64,000 bases of DNA from Hymenolepis diminuta (lineage: Eukaryota; Platyhelminthes; Cestoda; Cyclophyllidea; Hymenolepididae). Made by a program: the position numbers and the translations under genes. The notes under the pieces were generated by a model. That model did not search any database, was not told the origin of the DNA, and worked only from the letters and a program-made list of their open reading frames with translations. The first letter of the stretch is position 1, and each line of letters starts with the position of its first letter. This document shows, one piece after another, positions 48,101 through 57,173 of the stretch. The stretch is from positions 5,213,225-5,277,224 of the forward strand of contig CAADRB010000002.1 in NCBI GenBank assembly GCA_900708905.1, read 5' to 3'.

Positions 48101-48845
48101 TTAGATCAAAATCAGACATTTGCATACCGTTTCAAGATTTAAACGATTTCATGCTTTTATAATGATTATGAGAAACCCCAGTAGGGACCAATTGAACGAC
48201 ATATTAGGATTAATTATGTCGAAGTAAAACTATCTAAATTGTCAAAATGGAATACGTCAATCACAGTTGTCATCCTGATCAAATTTTTTCAGCTTACATT
48301 TTGTGTGTTTTCGTCCTTATTTTCGATTCCTCCAAGGATTTCAGCTTTATGCAAAAGGGAAGCTAAAATATTACTTAAAATGACTCCAAAATTTTGAAAT
48401 TCACAGTTTATCAAATTTATTTTCATTATATCTCTATTCGAATTACGTCAAAATGTTAAATCTTTGAAGAAGTAAGACTGTCAAATATTTAAAATGCCTT
48501 TAGTGAAAAAATTAAATTAAACTAGTTTTTATTCCTCGGAATATAAATTCTAATTATGGAATAAATTACCTAGTAAAATATAAATATAAAAGAGATTAAA
48601 AATGATTTAATTTTCCATATTCTAATCCATTACAACTATACACTTCGGGAGGCACAATTTGAGCTAAATCACATTAAATTGGCTACCGATTTTTCACAGC
48701 TGACAAAAAACGGTTATAAGGATAAATTAAAAGTGAACAGCACTTACTTCTCATAATAATCCACAATATTGGCTTGGAAATCCTGCGGCGGTAATTCCAT
48801 TTTGGCGATTTTGTAATTGAGAAAGGAGGCCGGAGAAGTCAGCAT
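32840..48845 (-). CDS. 3CxxC-type zinc-binding domain protein (6 exons)
   Basis: Exons in transcript order: 48748-48845, 40957-41251, 39723-39887, 38657-39184, 36719-36982, 32840-33124. This gives 1635 nt, 544 residues plus TGA. Residues 1-200 are non-repetitive and fairly conserved-looking; about 205-335 are a low-complexity Pro/Leu/Ala/Thr region. The C-terminal third has three Cys pairs: FMCLKC (C361, C364), QACADC (C427, C430) and KCLACLSGMC (C492, C495, C500). With the Trp of KQWTS, the run PPKWYPEEV and helix VLRNLFVNIHRTFY, this matches the 3CxxC zinc-finger fold of receptor-transporting proteins and ZAR1-like proteins. RTPs help chemosensory receptors reach the membrane and ZAR1 binds maternal mRNA; which, if either, applies is unknown. 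The start is the first ATG after an in-frame TAG. The third exon is the least certain. Confidence 0.8.
34766..34789. repeat. TA-rich simple repeat
   Basis: Alternating TATATACATACATATATATA-type sequence in an intron of the 3CxxC gene, near perfect TA/CA dinucleotides. Confidence 0.8.
35834..36089. mobile_element. Foldback (long inverted repeat) element
   Basis: The outer arms are perfect inverted repeats: 19 bp at 35834-35852 with 36071-36089. Next is a perfect 24-bp pair, 35853-35876 with 36013-36036 (GATAGATCTGCATTGATCCC on the left). A looser pairing continues to about 35902 and 35988. The right arm has an extra 34 bp (36037-36070) between the two perfect blocks. The central loop is about 85-100 bp. 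No ORF is evident. It resembles a foldback/MITE-type element; if transcribed it would form a hairpin. Confidence 0.75.
36719..36982 (-). CDS. 3CxxC gene exon 5: zinc-domain core
   Basis: 88 codons in phase 0. KCSKQWTSMKGAITFVV supplies Cys364 and the conserved Trp-x-Ser; a beta-rich stretch follows, then QACADC (Cys427, Cys430), PPKWYPEEVDK and the donor GTAAGT. Confidence 0.85.
36983..38656 (-). other. 3CxxC gene intron 4 (1.67 kb)
   Basis: It splits the first CxxC motif. An R2 fragment lies at 38138-38245. An exon-like minus-strand stretch at about 37490-37595 has an acceptor but no phase-compatible donor. The rest is AT-rich. Confidence 0.75.
38138..38245 (+). repeat. Dispersed repeat R2, fragment
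   Basis: It shares TCCCTTTGGCTCCTGAGCGA, GAAGCTTATTGACCAGTTG and GGGCATTAGTCATAACAT with the other R2 copies, in the same order. Diverged and truncated. Confidence 0.45.
38657..39184 (-). CDS. 3CxxC gene exon 4: proline-rich region and first Cys of the zinc domain
   Basis: 176 codons in phase 0. VQQHFTTMRSLIL leads into a Pro/Leu/Thr/Ala-rich low-complexity region with AAAAA and many PTP/TPL repeats, then CHVQVVCFKDEAKTRFMCL. The intron falls between the two Cys of the first CxxC: Cys361 is here and Cys364 is in the next exon. Confidence 0.8.
39185..39722 (-). other. 3CxxC gene intron 3 (0.54 kb)
   Basis: AT-rich spacer between the inferred exon 3 and exon 4. Nothing recognised. Confidence 0.5.
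39723..39887 (-). CDS. 3CxxC gene exon 3 (inferred)
   Basis: Fifty-five codons, phase 0 at both ends, starting GMMADINQIWEFAEWERCI and ending TCTVQ at CAG|GTGCTT. The acceptor (ATTCAAAG) is weak, lacking a clear pyrimidine tract. The composition is protein-like with two Trp and many charged residues, and the exon fits the phase exactly. Skipping it would also keep the frame, so it may be alternative or not used. Confidence 0.5.
39888..40956 (-). other. 3CxxC gene intron 2 (1.07 kb)
   Basis: AT-rich. A hydrophobic 87-codon minus-strand ORF (40331-40594) has no recognised family and no obvious splice context. Confidence 0.5.
40957..41251 (-). CDS. 3CxxC gene exon 2
   Basis: One base completes an Asn codon, then 98 codons follow (NMRDTHWNPRFIQLSLDLAG at the start), ending WPQ in phase 0 at CAG|GTAAGT. 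The acceptor is TTTTCTATAG. The sequence is helical-looking and includes an Asn/Thr-rich loop. It has no recognised domain. Confidence 0.75.
43703..43850 (+). repeat. Dispersed repeat R2, copy near 43.7 kb
   Basis: It aligns by eye with 52572-52748: TTAACGCCAGGGTATCTGAA, GAGTTCACGTCTACGGTA, CTCAAAGCTCG, AACCAGTTGACTTC and AGCCATGAGCTGGAAGATGA. Roughly three bases in four match. Confidence 0.55.
45215..45330 (+). repeat. Dispersed repeat R2, weak fragment
   Basis: TTTGTCTCCTGGATTATTG and TGCTCATTGACCGGTTGTTT resemble the R2 copy at 38138-38245. Assignment is tentative. Confidence 0.35.
46148..46330 (+). repeat. SINE-like repeat copy 8
   Basis: It has TCTGCGAAGTAAGAGGCCAC, GGGTTTGATGGCCATTAG, GAATGACCAACAGCACTGG and TTAGCCTAATTAAAATTCAAG. 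The B-box-like GGGTTTGATGG is recognisable; the A-box-like part is degraded. Confidence 0.65.
46505..46740. other. GC-richer, low-complexity block in an intron
   Basis: Clearly less AT-rich than its surroundings. It has TCTCTATCTCTCTTTCATTC at the left and GGATGGATGAATGAGTGAGTG and GCGTGTGTGTCTG at the right. No ORF. It could be a promoter-like region or a degraded repeat. Confidence 0.35.
48748..48845 (-). CDS. 3CxxC gene exon 1 (start codon)
   Basis: The ATG is at 48843-48845. It encodes MLTSPASFLNYKIAKMELPP and onward to VDYYE, leaving two bases (AA|GTAAGT) for an Asn codon completed at 41251. The frame is open for about 21 more codons upstream without a Met, back to an in-frame TAG preceded by a possible acceptor (CACCATAG). 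A longer N-terminus joined to another exon is therefore possible. Confidence 0.7.
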
Positions 48846-48889
48846 GATAATAGGGCTCTCTTCATATCTTGAAATGAGGCCTCTCTTCT

Positions 48890-49130
48890 CAAATCTCAAG
48901 TTTAAGGGTGCACAATTTCGGGGCTATGGTGCGTGAGTGCTTGCACCGACTCGATTTTTGTCGAACCACACACTAGCTGCTCGCGCAAATGCGTGCTTCT
49001 ATTAAAGAGAGCGCGTAGGCGATTGCGTATGACTGCCAGCGAGCGATTGGAGGGGAAGTAGTGGTGTCCCGTTATCGGGGTCAGCACAGCGCTGTGCTCC
49101 CACCCTTTCTCTCTCGCTCTTTAACGAAAT
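48890..49130 (-). promoter_or_regulatory. Candidate promoter or 5' leader region of the 3CxxC gene
   Basis: Immediately upstream of exon 1 the composition shifts to about half GC for some 240 bp and contains GCGC-rich and CTCTCTCGCTC motifs, then returns to AT-rich. That position fits a promoter or untranslated first exon. No TATA box could be assigned. Confidence 0.35.
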
Positions 49131-50711
49131 CGTGTGCAATTTTTCATAAATTCCGCTGGATTTCTTGTTTACCTACATGCAATTCAATTGATATTCGGTT
49201 GTATTCTACTACGAAACTGACACTATTCGATTCCAGCGGAAATCTAGGAACCTAATCTTATAAATATAAAAAACTGTTAAATTTTGGGCCATTACATATT
49301 AGGATTTTACAATTAAATTTAAGGGTATGCATTAGATTGGCTATACGTCGCATTTTTCAAAGTTTTAACACGATGAAACACCGTATTATTATAAGCGCTT
49401 TCTTGCGATTTTATTGGTTAACTTGGTAGCCAATAGAAGGGCCCACCTAGAATCCACATAGTAACAGGTTGGATCTTCATAATTTACATTAATGTTTGGA
49501 TGTCTTTCTGTAATTCAAAATTGCATACTAGTTTCATTTTGCTCGAATATTAACAATAGAAGATATCATCCTCCGCTCATTATGTATTAAGACCGAAATA
49601 AAATCTATTCCTAAACAGATTACAGGGAAAATATTAATATCCATGGCAATGTAAAATATACCATTTATGTTGAAGGGAACGGAAGGGATTATAGGAGATC
49701 CTGAAAGTCGAAATGTCAAGTGAGTCTTATCTCATCTTAATTTGTGGATTCACCACATTCTTCACCTTTTGTTTGACTTTGTTCCAAATTTCATATCCGA
49801 ATTCTCGTCTCAAGTTTTTTAAATGGTAGCTTTGCAGCGCTCGGAACTGTAATTGATCAGAAGACTAAATTATGTGGTTTGTTAGGCTACTTCGAACCAA
49901 TGAGTAGTGAATTGAATTGATTAAATTAAATTGCTTTAATGGTTTGAGAAAAGACATGCACTTTGTATTTGGTAAGCATTTATGAGTTGGTTTTGATAAG
50001 TCCATTTATAATGTAGAATTCACTGAATTTACCCTGTATTTATTTCATATATTTTCTCTTCTAAACTACCAAATGTCCATAAATTTGAGAATTACTCCCT
50101 TTAATAAGGGTGTATATGAATAATCTACATCATAGGTTTTCGCCTATCGATTTAACTGGTAGAAATATATGTCCTTTGGTGAGCTTTAATGAATTCTGCT
50201 ATGCTAACATCATCTTACGTTTGGCTGTTAAACTCATCAAAATCTCCAGAACTACTCCATTAAATGAATTGATCAATAAATTCTGAAACTTTGATAAGAA
50301 ATCTAGGAATCAAATTCTGAAATTTGAGCTTTGAAACGTTTGGAAGTGGTGTTGTGAACTCTACCAATATAACAAAAGCAAACAATGATAAAAGTGTAAG
50401 ACTCAACTGATGTTCTGATCTAATTCAAAAGTAATGGTTCCAGGTCTCAAATCCACCACTTCGTTCATCCGTCTGTCTGTTAACCAAGATGGTGACGATG
50501 AACCACCCTGGATTATAGAAGTTGAGGCTATAGCGAATAGCTAACGACAGCAACAACAGTTTCAAAAGTTCAACATAAATAGTTGCGTAGGCCAATTTGT
50601 ATTGAATGAACCCCAAGGGGAATTCGAGCAAGTAAGAGAGATGAGAGAACAGCGTAGGAGCCGGAATATGACAAGCGTGTGTCTGCCCGCGTGTGTGAGC
50701 GGGTGAAGATA

Positions 50712-50940
50712 CATGAGTCACTTGGGTAAGGACGTGCGTGAGAACACGAGGCCAGATGTACTTTTAAATGAAACGAGGCCATTATCGAAAGGGGGGAATC
50801 GATAAACGCGTTTAGACATGATAGATCGGGGTTCTGCGGCGTAAGGACATAAAGGCATCACTGTGGCTTCGTGGACGAAAAACTGAAGTATTTTTGTAAG
50901 GAATGCGAATAGAAAATAATTCTGGAAATGCATAGAGTCA
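50712..50940 (-). repeat. Dispersed repeat R3, minus-strand copy
   Basis: Read on the minus strand it matches 63768-64000 over its whole length: CTATGCATTTCCAGAATTA, TCCACGAAG, CTTTATGTCC, CATGTCTAAACGCGT, TATCGATTCCCC and CTTACCCAAGTGACTCAT. A 76-codon ORF (50718-50948) spans it, but the other copy has a stop in that frame, so it is probably not coding. The copy may run further towards 50560, since its partner is cut by the window end. Confidence 0.75.
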
Positions 50941-51734
50941 TCCGTCAAAGATATTAATCATTCTAATATTCGAACAAGCGGATGTATTGCTACAGTAGAG
51001 AAGAAATGGTTTGGGGAAGAGGTGAGGGAGTTGGTTCATGGAATTAGGAATTTTACTTCTTTTCTCAGCTCGAGGGAAAAAATGCGGCTGCTTTTTCAAA
51101 AGTCCTTCCGGAGATAATCGCATCGAGCGTGATGAAAATGTTGATGATAAAGTCTGATATATAGCGTTTACATCATCTTTATCTTGTATAGGACTTGGGC
51201 ACTGGAAACCTTGTTGTTCGTTTAGCGCAATAAATTCATCAATTAACTTTATCTTTACCTCAATAAACTTTATATTAGGACCTTTGTATTTTCCATTCCA
51301 ACCGTATTGTTTATATGATCGTTAGTATAATTGGGCTAAAATATTTGCGTTTACAATATTTTTTCAAATCTCAACCATAATTATAAGACTATTGAACAAA
51401 GGTAGATTATATGTATTCATCACACGCGTGCCTTTCAGTATTATAGATAATTAACGCTTCACACTTATCCAAACTTAAGCATTCACTACAGTAGTCACCA
51501 AACTATGTACTTTCTGGGACGTATTCAGATTAGTATATTTGACAACCGGTAAGATTATTGGGCCTTTAATCTCTATTAGTGAGGTTAAACCTTGATATTA
51601 ATTTTACCTTTCGCTTTTATCCAAATATTGGACTTCATCAAGAATGTTAACAATCCTTAATGTCTTTCATAATGGTCAAATATTGTCACTAGTTCTAGTG
51701 ATCCGACCAAATACGGATCTATGAAAGGAAGAGA

Positions 51735-52080
51735 AGGTTGAATAACTGGAGGTGGGCGGAGCTGAGTACTCAGATCACCTCGTCTCCATCCTAGCCATAA
51801 GCACGTTGCTATTGCGGCATTCAAAATGGATTAAGCTAGCAACCTCACCAGCCAACAGGGAAAGACTTACTAGCACGCAGACCAACATAGACCCACAGTG
51901 GACCAATGAGAACCTAGGACCCGAGATTTACTCAACTACAATCCCATACTGTGGCAGTCTAAAGGGGTTCTTTGTGGTGAGATGATTGCTTTCATGCATT
52001 CCCTGTATCTTACCTTACTCTATCTTGTCTATTAAGTGTACTCTAATAAATCTCAATTCAGATCACGCCTCCTAAAACTA
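51735..52080 (+). other. GC-richer block with a 77-codon ORF and AATAAA
   Basis: This stands out from the AT-rich background and reads openly at 51752-51985 with no recognised domain. An AATAAA lies at 52045-52050. It could be part of a retroelement, such as a terminal repeat, or an exon. I could not match it to another copy in the window. Confidence 0.3.
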
Positions 52081-52571
52081 CTCACATTTTAGAATGGTTG
52101 GGAATACTTTGGGCAATAACTTCGGCAATTCCTACAGTTCGATTGATGATAGTCAGTCTAAACTGCATTACTGGTTTGGGGCACAATCTGGCCTGGCATT
52201 GCACTTATCAGTGTCGGTAAATCGGTCTCAGATTAGAAGAACAATACGATATCCTCAAATTAGGTAAGTCGTACCATACTATCTCTGAAATAGGACTTTT
52301 AAAGCTTACTGGAAGCATAATTTATTTTTCGTTCGTGTAACTGCAATTGTATTCACTATTGGAATGTCGTTCTTATCTCACAATTCAGACTTGTGAATTG
52401 TAGTATGTGCCAACTGGTTATTATTAGTATCCATGGCAATGAAAGAATCTGTAAATGTAAACTACAAGCAAACTAGTCTAGAAAGGGATATATATCTGAA
52501 TTCTGAGCTGTCCCATTTCTCATTGGAGATACAATCCTAAGTTGTAACATTCAAATGTTTTAAGGCATAAT

Positions 52572-52748
52572 TTTCAATTTTAACTCCCGGGGATCTGAAA
52601 AAGTTCATGTTCGCGATAATCGAAGCTTTCTGAAAAGTTGATTAAGTTGTATAGCTAGTCATGCCGCTTTGACTCATCTGTATCTTCCAGCAGCCTTGAG
52701 TAGGTAGATGAGATTAGCAAAGGCATTTTAAACATAGCAGAGATCACT
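52572..52748 (+). repeat. Dispersed repeat R2, best copy
   Basis: It has TTAACTCCCGGGGATCTGAA, AAAGTTCATGTTCGCG, CGAAGCTTTCTG, AGTCATGCCGCTTTGACTC, GTAGATGAGATTAGCAAAGG and GGCATTTTAAACATAGCAG. It links the 13 kb copy, which shares the right half, to the 43.7 kb copy, which shares the left half. Confidence 0.6.
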
Positions 52749-52827
52749 CTAGTTCACCACTGGCGAACTCTAATAATGAAGAACGATTTCAACTGGTTAA
52801 TCAGTTCGTTATACTGTCAGTGTTATG

Positions 52828-53030
52828 TGCATCTGTGGCGCAACTTTCAAGCTGCACATCTGACAGTTAGGAATATGGGATCGATGTCCATCCACACATC
52901 CATCTAATAAATGGGATGTACGGTTTAACACTGATCAAATGAGAGGTGACAAAATGGATTTTCAATCGAGAAGAAATTCTCCCTTCGGAATGTTTTCTCC
53001 TGGCCCAAGATGAGCGCTGGAAAACACTAT
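52828..53030 (+). repeat. SINE-like repeat copy 9
   Basis: The head is GCATCTGTGGCGCAACTTTC with GGGATCGATGTCCATCCAC. The right half is diverged but ordered, ending CAAGATGAGCGCTGGAAAAC, which helps to define the 3' end of the family. Confidence 0.65.
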
Positions 53031-55317
53031 ACTTTAGACTAATTATGATTTCTACTATCGACACATTTTTAATTCATCTCTTATTCATTCTATGATGCAT
53101 ACTCAGGTTTACATTTAGAGAGACGATAAATGTCAGCAATGTAAGGCTTTGCAAACGTATTATTGAATTAACAGATGATGTATTGCGTTTATGATGAGAA
53201 ACGAACAGTTAAAAGATTATTCATCAGCAAAATTTCTCACGTTTGGAGACATTTTGGCATAAACTATTTTTGTGATGAATTGAATATATCCCAAATTTGT
53301 TAAAATAAGCAGCTAAATGTTGAATAATTTATTGCATCTTTTAGATGACATTCTCAAATATCATAGTGGTGTTTGAACTATTGATTAGTCAATTTACCAC
53401 GACACAATGTCTGGGATATTCAATAAGTATTCATGTTATGTTTTTCGGTGTAACTGTCTGTTTATGCAATGTGTGAAGGAAGGAAAATGTTCCCAAACTG
53501 ATATAATTTATATTACCCTATTTAACTTAATTCCAGTACTTGATTCCACGACACTTATCTGTTAGCGTTCGCGTGAAATTCATACCAGTTAAACAATGTA
53601 TTTAACTTCTTTTTTAGTTAAAATTGCGACAATTGTCGATAACAAATATCAAAACATTCTCTCAACATAATGCGTGTGTGAATGAGATGTACATGTAAGG
53701 GAAGTTAAGTGTGCTTGTTAAAAGATGGTCAATTAAACCCATTTTGCGTCATCAGATACCGACGAGAATTGGAAAGAAAAGTTGAATAAAGTCGTTGGTA
53801 AAGCACATTAAAAATGTACTTGGTTTGATCGGACCCTCATGGTCAAAATAATCATCGATGTCGAATCCTGTCCCTAAAGTGTACATCCACACCTCAACGG
53901 AATTTAGACAAAATTAGCAAAGTGCAAGGTTACAAACTCTATGCGAATGCTCGCAGAAAAAAGCAATGCCCCTCCGCAACCCCTGAGACCACTGTTCCTC
54001 AAGGGCAACGATCAACAAGGGTTTCAAGTGTCCAATTTCTGCTTTCTTTAAATCTTATTAAATCCAATGATGGTTGAAACGCCACATACTGAAATGACAT
54101 CTCCAGTATGTACATTATATTCAATATAAGCCTCTTCGAAGGACATTTTCAAGGAGCAAAGTAAAATTAACCGCATAAATTTTTATTAACTGAGTAGTGA
54201 AGAAGTAAAATTCCCGAAATCCAATGAGATCCGTCTAAAATTTTCCCAAATTATATGTCAAAGTTTGTCACAATTATGGACAGAGCTCTTAACAAAAGTT
54301 GTTTATAACATGGCCAGTTCCAGATTTGTTAATGTGTGACCACTCCATTTCCATTTCGCATAGAGAGTAGGAAGTGACAATAATTAGCCAGAACAAATGG
54401 ATCGAGAGTGTTTTATTCCCATCGGCTATAATTATCAGTAAATTAGATTTACTCGAAGCAAAGTCTGTACTCATCCCATTAATCAAAATGGATCAGCATT
54501 ATGGTGTTTTATATCAAGATTTATTTCGCATTGCAACGAAGTCTGCTAATAAGTTTACATAACCAGCAACTAAATGACTATTCTTAATGAGTGATATTGA
54601 ATAAAATGGACATCGAGTAGGAACGTCCTTCTTTGTTATTTCTGTAGTTATCTGGCAATGTAGTAAATTAAATAAAGGAATTAGAGTGTATTACATACAA
54701 CGTGCACGGTTTTAAAAAATATTTGAGCTAATAAAACGGTGAACTAATGGAGAACTTAATGTAACGAAGAAATAACATGCAATTTTAAAAAAGAAAAAAA
54801 TTTTAAATTTTAAATAGTAGTGATTATGGGCGGTTATGCCTCGCTTTTGTTATACCTTTTCAAATTATATTGGTAAGATTAATTTACTTTTTCTAAATAC
54901 GCAACTGCATTTAGAGTGCAAGAAGACACAAAACGAATTAATGAGGGAGATGCTGAAAGTGGCTCGCACGTTCCAGTTAGTGGATAGCTCACACCGAGTG
55001 GCTCATGTTTCTGATACAAAGTCAAATTCTACAAGTGAAATGTAAATGAAATTATAAAGATATATTTAATTCATTTCTAATAATTCAATTATTTTCCCTA
55101 ACATCAGCTGCAATTTGAAAATATCTCACCATGGGATTATTACAAAAATATATAGACACTGGTAAAACGTTACATAGCTACTTAAATAATCTAAGTTACT
55201 AGCTAAGATTTTGTAATAATTACAGATGTTTAGTTCCAGATAATGAAAATAGACGATTTGTAAGTTTTTATTAACGAAATATAGTTGAGAAATAGGATTA
55301 TGTTGCAGAGGAGCAGC

Positions 55318-55640
55318 TACGAACACCTGCAGTGGCCACCAGTCAATCAGCAGTCACTACCCCTGCACCTTAGCGTTGTTTGTATATAAGAACCAAACTC
55401 GTGGACAACATCTCATAAGGAGCCCTGTTCGCTTAAAAATTCCTACTAGTTCATCTCATACGGAGCTCTGTTCCCACATATAAAATAAAATTCTTGCTAT
55501 CTCAGCGATACGGAGCGATAAACCCTCTCCACTCCACGCCTTTCTTGTTCTCGCTACCTTGGGGGCAAATTCATAATATAAGATTCTGGTAGACGCTATC
55601 CGGACTACTTAGGAGGATTAGCTAGCCGCAGCAAAAAGGC
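55318..55640 (+). repeat. LTR-like block (possible solo LTR or miniature retroelement)
   Basis: It begins near TGCAGTGGCCACCAGTC, has a TATA-box-like TGTATATAAG at 55381, an AATAAA at about 55486, a GC-richer body and a TGGTAGACGC that could be a primer-binding site. A 43-bp period is repeated: CATCTCATAAGGAGCCCTG at 55409 and CATCTCATACGGAGCTCTG at 55452. No second copy was found in the window, so the LTR reading rests on motif order only. Confidence 0.4.
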
Positions 55641-57040
55641 TTATTGATGTAGCATCCGCTACCCACACATTCTACGAAAAATACTTTTTTACCTTTGATT
55701 GTCATGACACTACCATTATACCGCAGATGTTATTCACATCAAAATAAGAGAGACAGGTTAGTTTATTTATAATTTATTAGTTATTTATTAACTGTCGTAT
55801 AATATTGATTAGATCTAAGAGTATGCATTAGGTAGAATTGCTATGACCATACGATCCTACGCACGATTAACCCATTAACTATATAAACGGTTGATCATTC
55901 GTTTCATCTGAAGGTTGTCCTTGCGATTTTCCTTTTTTCATCGCATATCTTTCCCCTTCAGTTTGAATCTTATGTGTTATTGGATTAACATATTCAAAAC
56001 TCAATAAGCATCTTCTTAATGGACCGCCAACGCGTAGGGAGCAGGATGACTATATGGTTACTACAGTATTTTATGTGAAAAAGAATTAGGTATAAACCAT
56101 CTGATTTATTAAATGTAATTTCTCTAAGACTATACCTAATCAAGCGGAACATCATGTGTAAAATACTGAATTCTTAATTTCAATAAGCAGAGAAGGAAAA
56201 TCATTTCCATCTAGAATGGAAATGCCAACTTAATAATTGCATATTATCTGATTGAATAGTCCATGCTCTAAAACAACAATCAATATGAAATAGCATGAGT
56301 GAGAAACTGGAATATTATAGACATGAATATTCGGGAAAAATAATATAATCTTCATATTACTACCAGATTACCCAAAGCAGTGTTTGTTACCTTTCCGCCG
56401 ACCGGATTGTGATTCTATTCGTATATGGTTGTCGACAAGTCAATGACCATAAAGTTCCTCAATTTAAATAAATTAGCACTGTAGTGCCGAGCATGATCCA
56501 TTGTCACTGATTTTAAAGCAGAACCTATTTGTAATTTTAATTAAATGCCACATTCCTAATAAAAGTGTTAAGACCTGAATAAATGGAGTATTGGCTGTGC
56601 CACTACAAAGCCATTCACAATAACATATTTCAGTATTCAGTTAATGTAATATATTTTTACACTATACGGAACTTGATACATGAAAATGAATTCATAAGAA
56701 TTCGTCAGTGATCAATATCAAAGATATATACTGTTAATGCAGATATAGATTTCCAAGTTTTTAGAAAAAAAACAAAATTAAAAACTGAATCTTAGCGCGT
56801 ATGTATTTTCCTAATAATATTCGGCATCTTTTACTATTTTCCCTAATCAACGTCTATGAGTCTTATTGGTTCATTTGTGAACGATTTGTCTAAAAATTTG
56901 ACTCCCGGCTAGTTGATATTTGTCTTGTGGTTAGTTCTTTTATACCACTGATTGAATTCTTATTTTGATTTTTGTGTTGATTTGTTAAAAATCCGAATAG
57001 CGTTAATATTTGTTTTTCTAATATCATTACCATAATCTAA

Positions 57041-57049
57041 TACTTTCAG
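57041..57049 (+). promoter_or_regulatory. 3' splice acceptor 24 nt before the LMAN2 start codon
   Basis: TACTTTCAG follows an AT/pyrimidine-rich stretch and sits just upstream of the ATG. It suggests either an intron in the 5' untranslated region or a spliced-leader trans-splicing site, a mechanism known in flatworms. Confidence 0.5.
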
Positions 57050-57073
57050 ATTTTGTACGAAGATTAGTCAATT

Positions 57074-57173
57074 ATGAAATATCTCTGGATACTCATCTGT
57101 CTTTCGATTTTCCCCTCTATTCGATGTCAGCGTTTTCAGCGACGTGATCATTCTCTTGTTCCTCCTTATACAG
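57074..57173 (+). CDS. LMAN2: LMAN2 exon 1: signal peptide
   Basis: MKYLWILICLSIFPSIRC forms a typical hydrophobic signal, followed by a basic QRFQRRDHS stretch. It ends ACAG|GTATAT in phase 1. Confidence 0.95.

Larger units (their letters stand above)
41252..48747 (-). other. 3CxxC gene intron 1 (7.5 kb)
   Basis: It holds R2 copies at 43703-43850 and 45215-45330, SINE-like copy 8, and a GC-richer block at about 46505-46740 with CTCT and GA-rich tetranucleotide runs. A 133-codon plus-strand ORF (42401-42802), rich in Lys, Asn, Ile and Ser, matches nothing I recognise. Confidence 0.75.
48846..57073. other. Divergent intergenic region between the 3CxxC gene and LMAN2
   Basis: 8.2 kb between two gene starts facing away from each other. 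It holds the promoter candidate at 48890-49130, the R3 copy, a GC-richer block at 51735-52080, an R2 copy, SINE-like copy 9 and an LTR-like block at 55318-55640. Segments 49131-50700, 53031-55317 and 55641-57040 show only AT-rich sequence and chance ORFs. Confidence 0.7.

Noticed and set aside
50425..50721. 98-codon minus-strand ORF with a hydrophobic segment
   Set aside because: It overlaps and extends from the R3 repeat, and no stable start or family is seen. Treated as repeat-derived.
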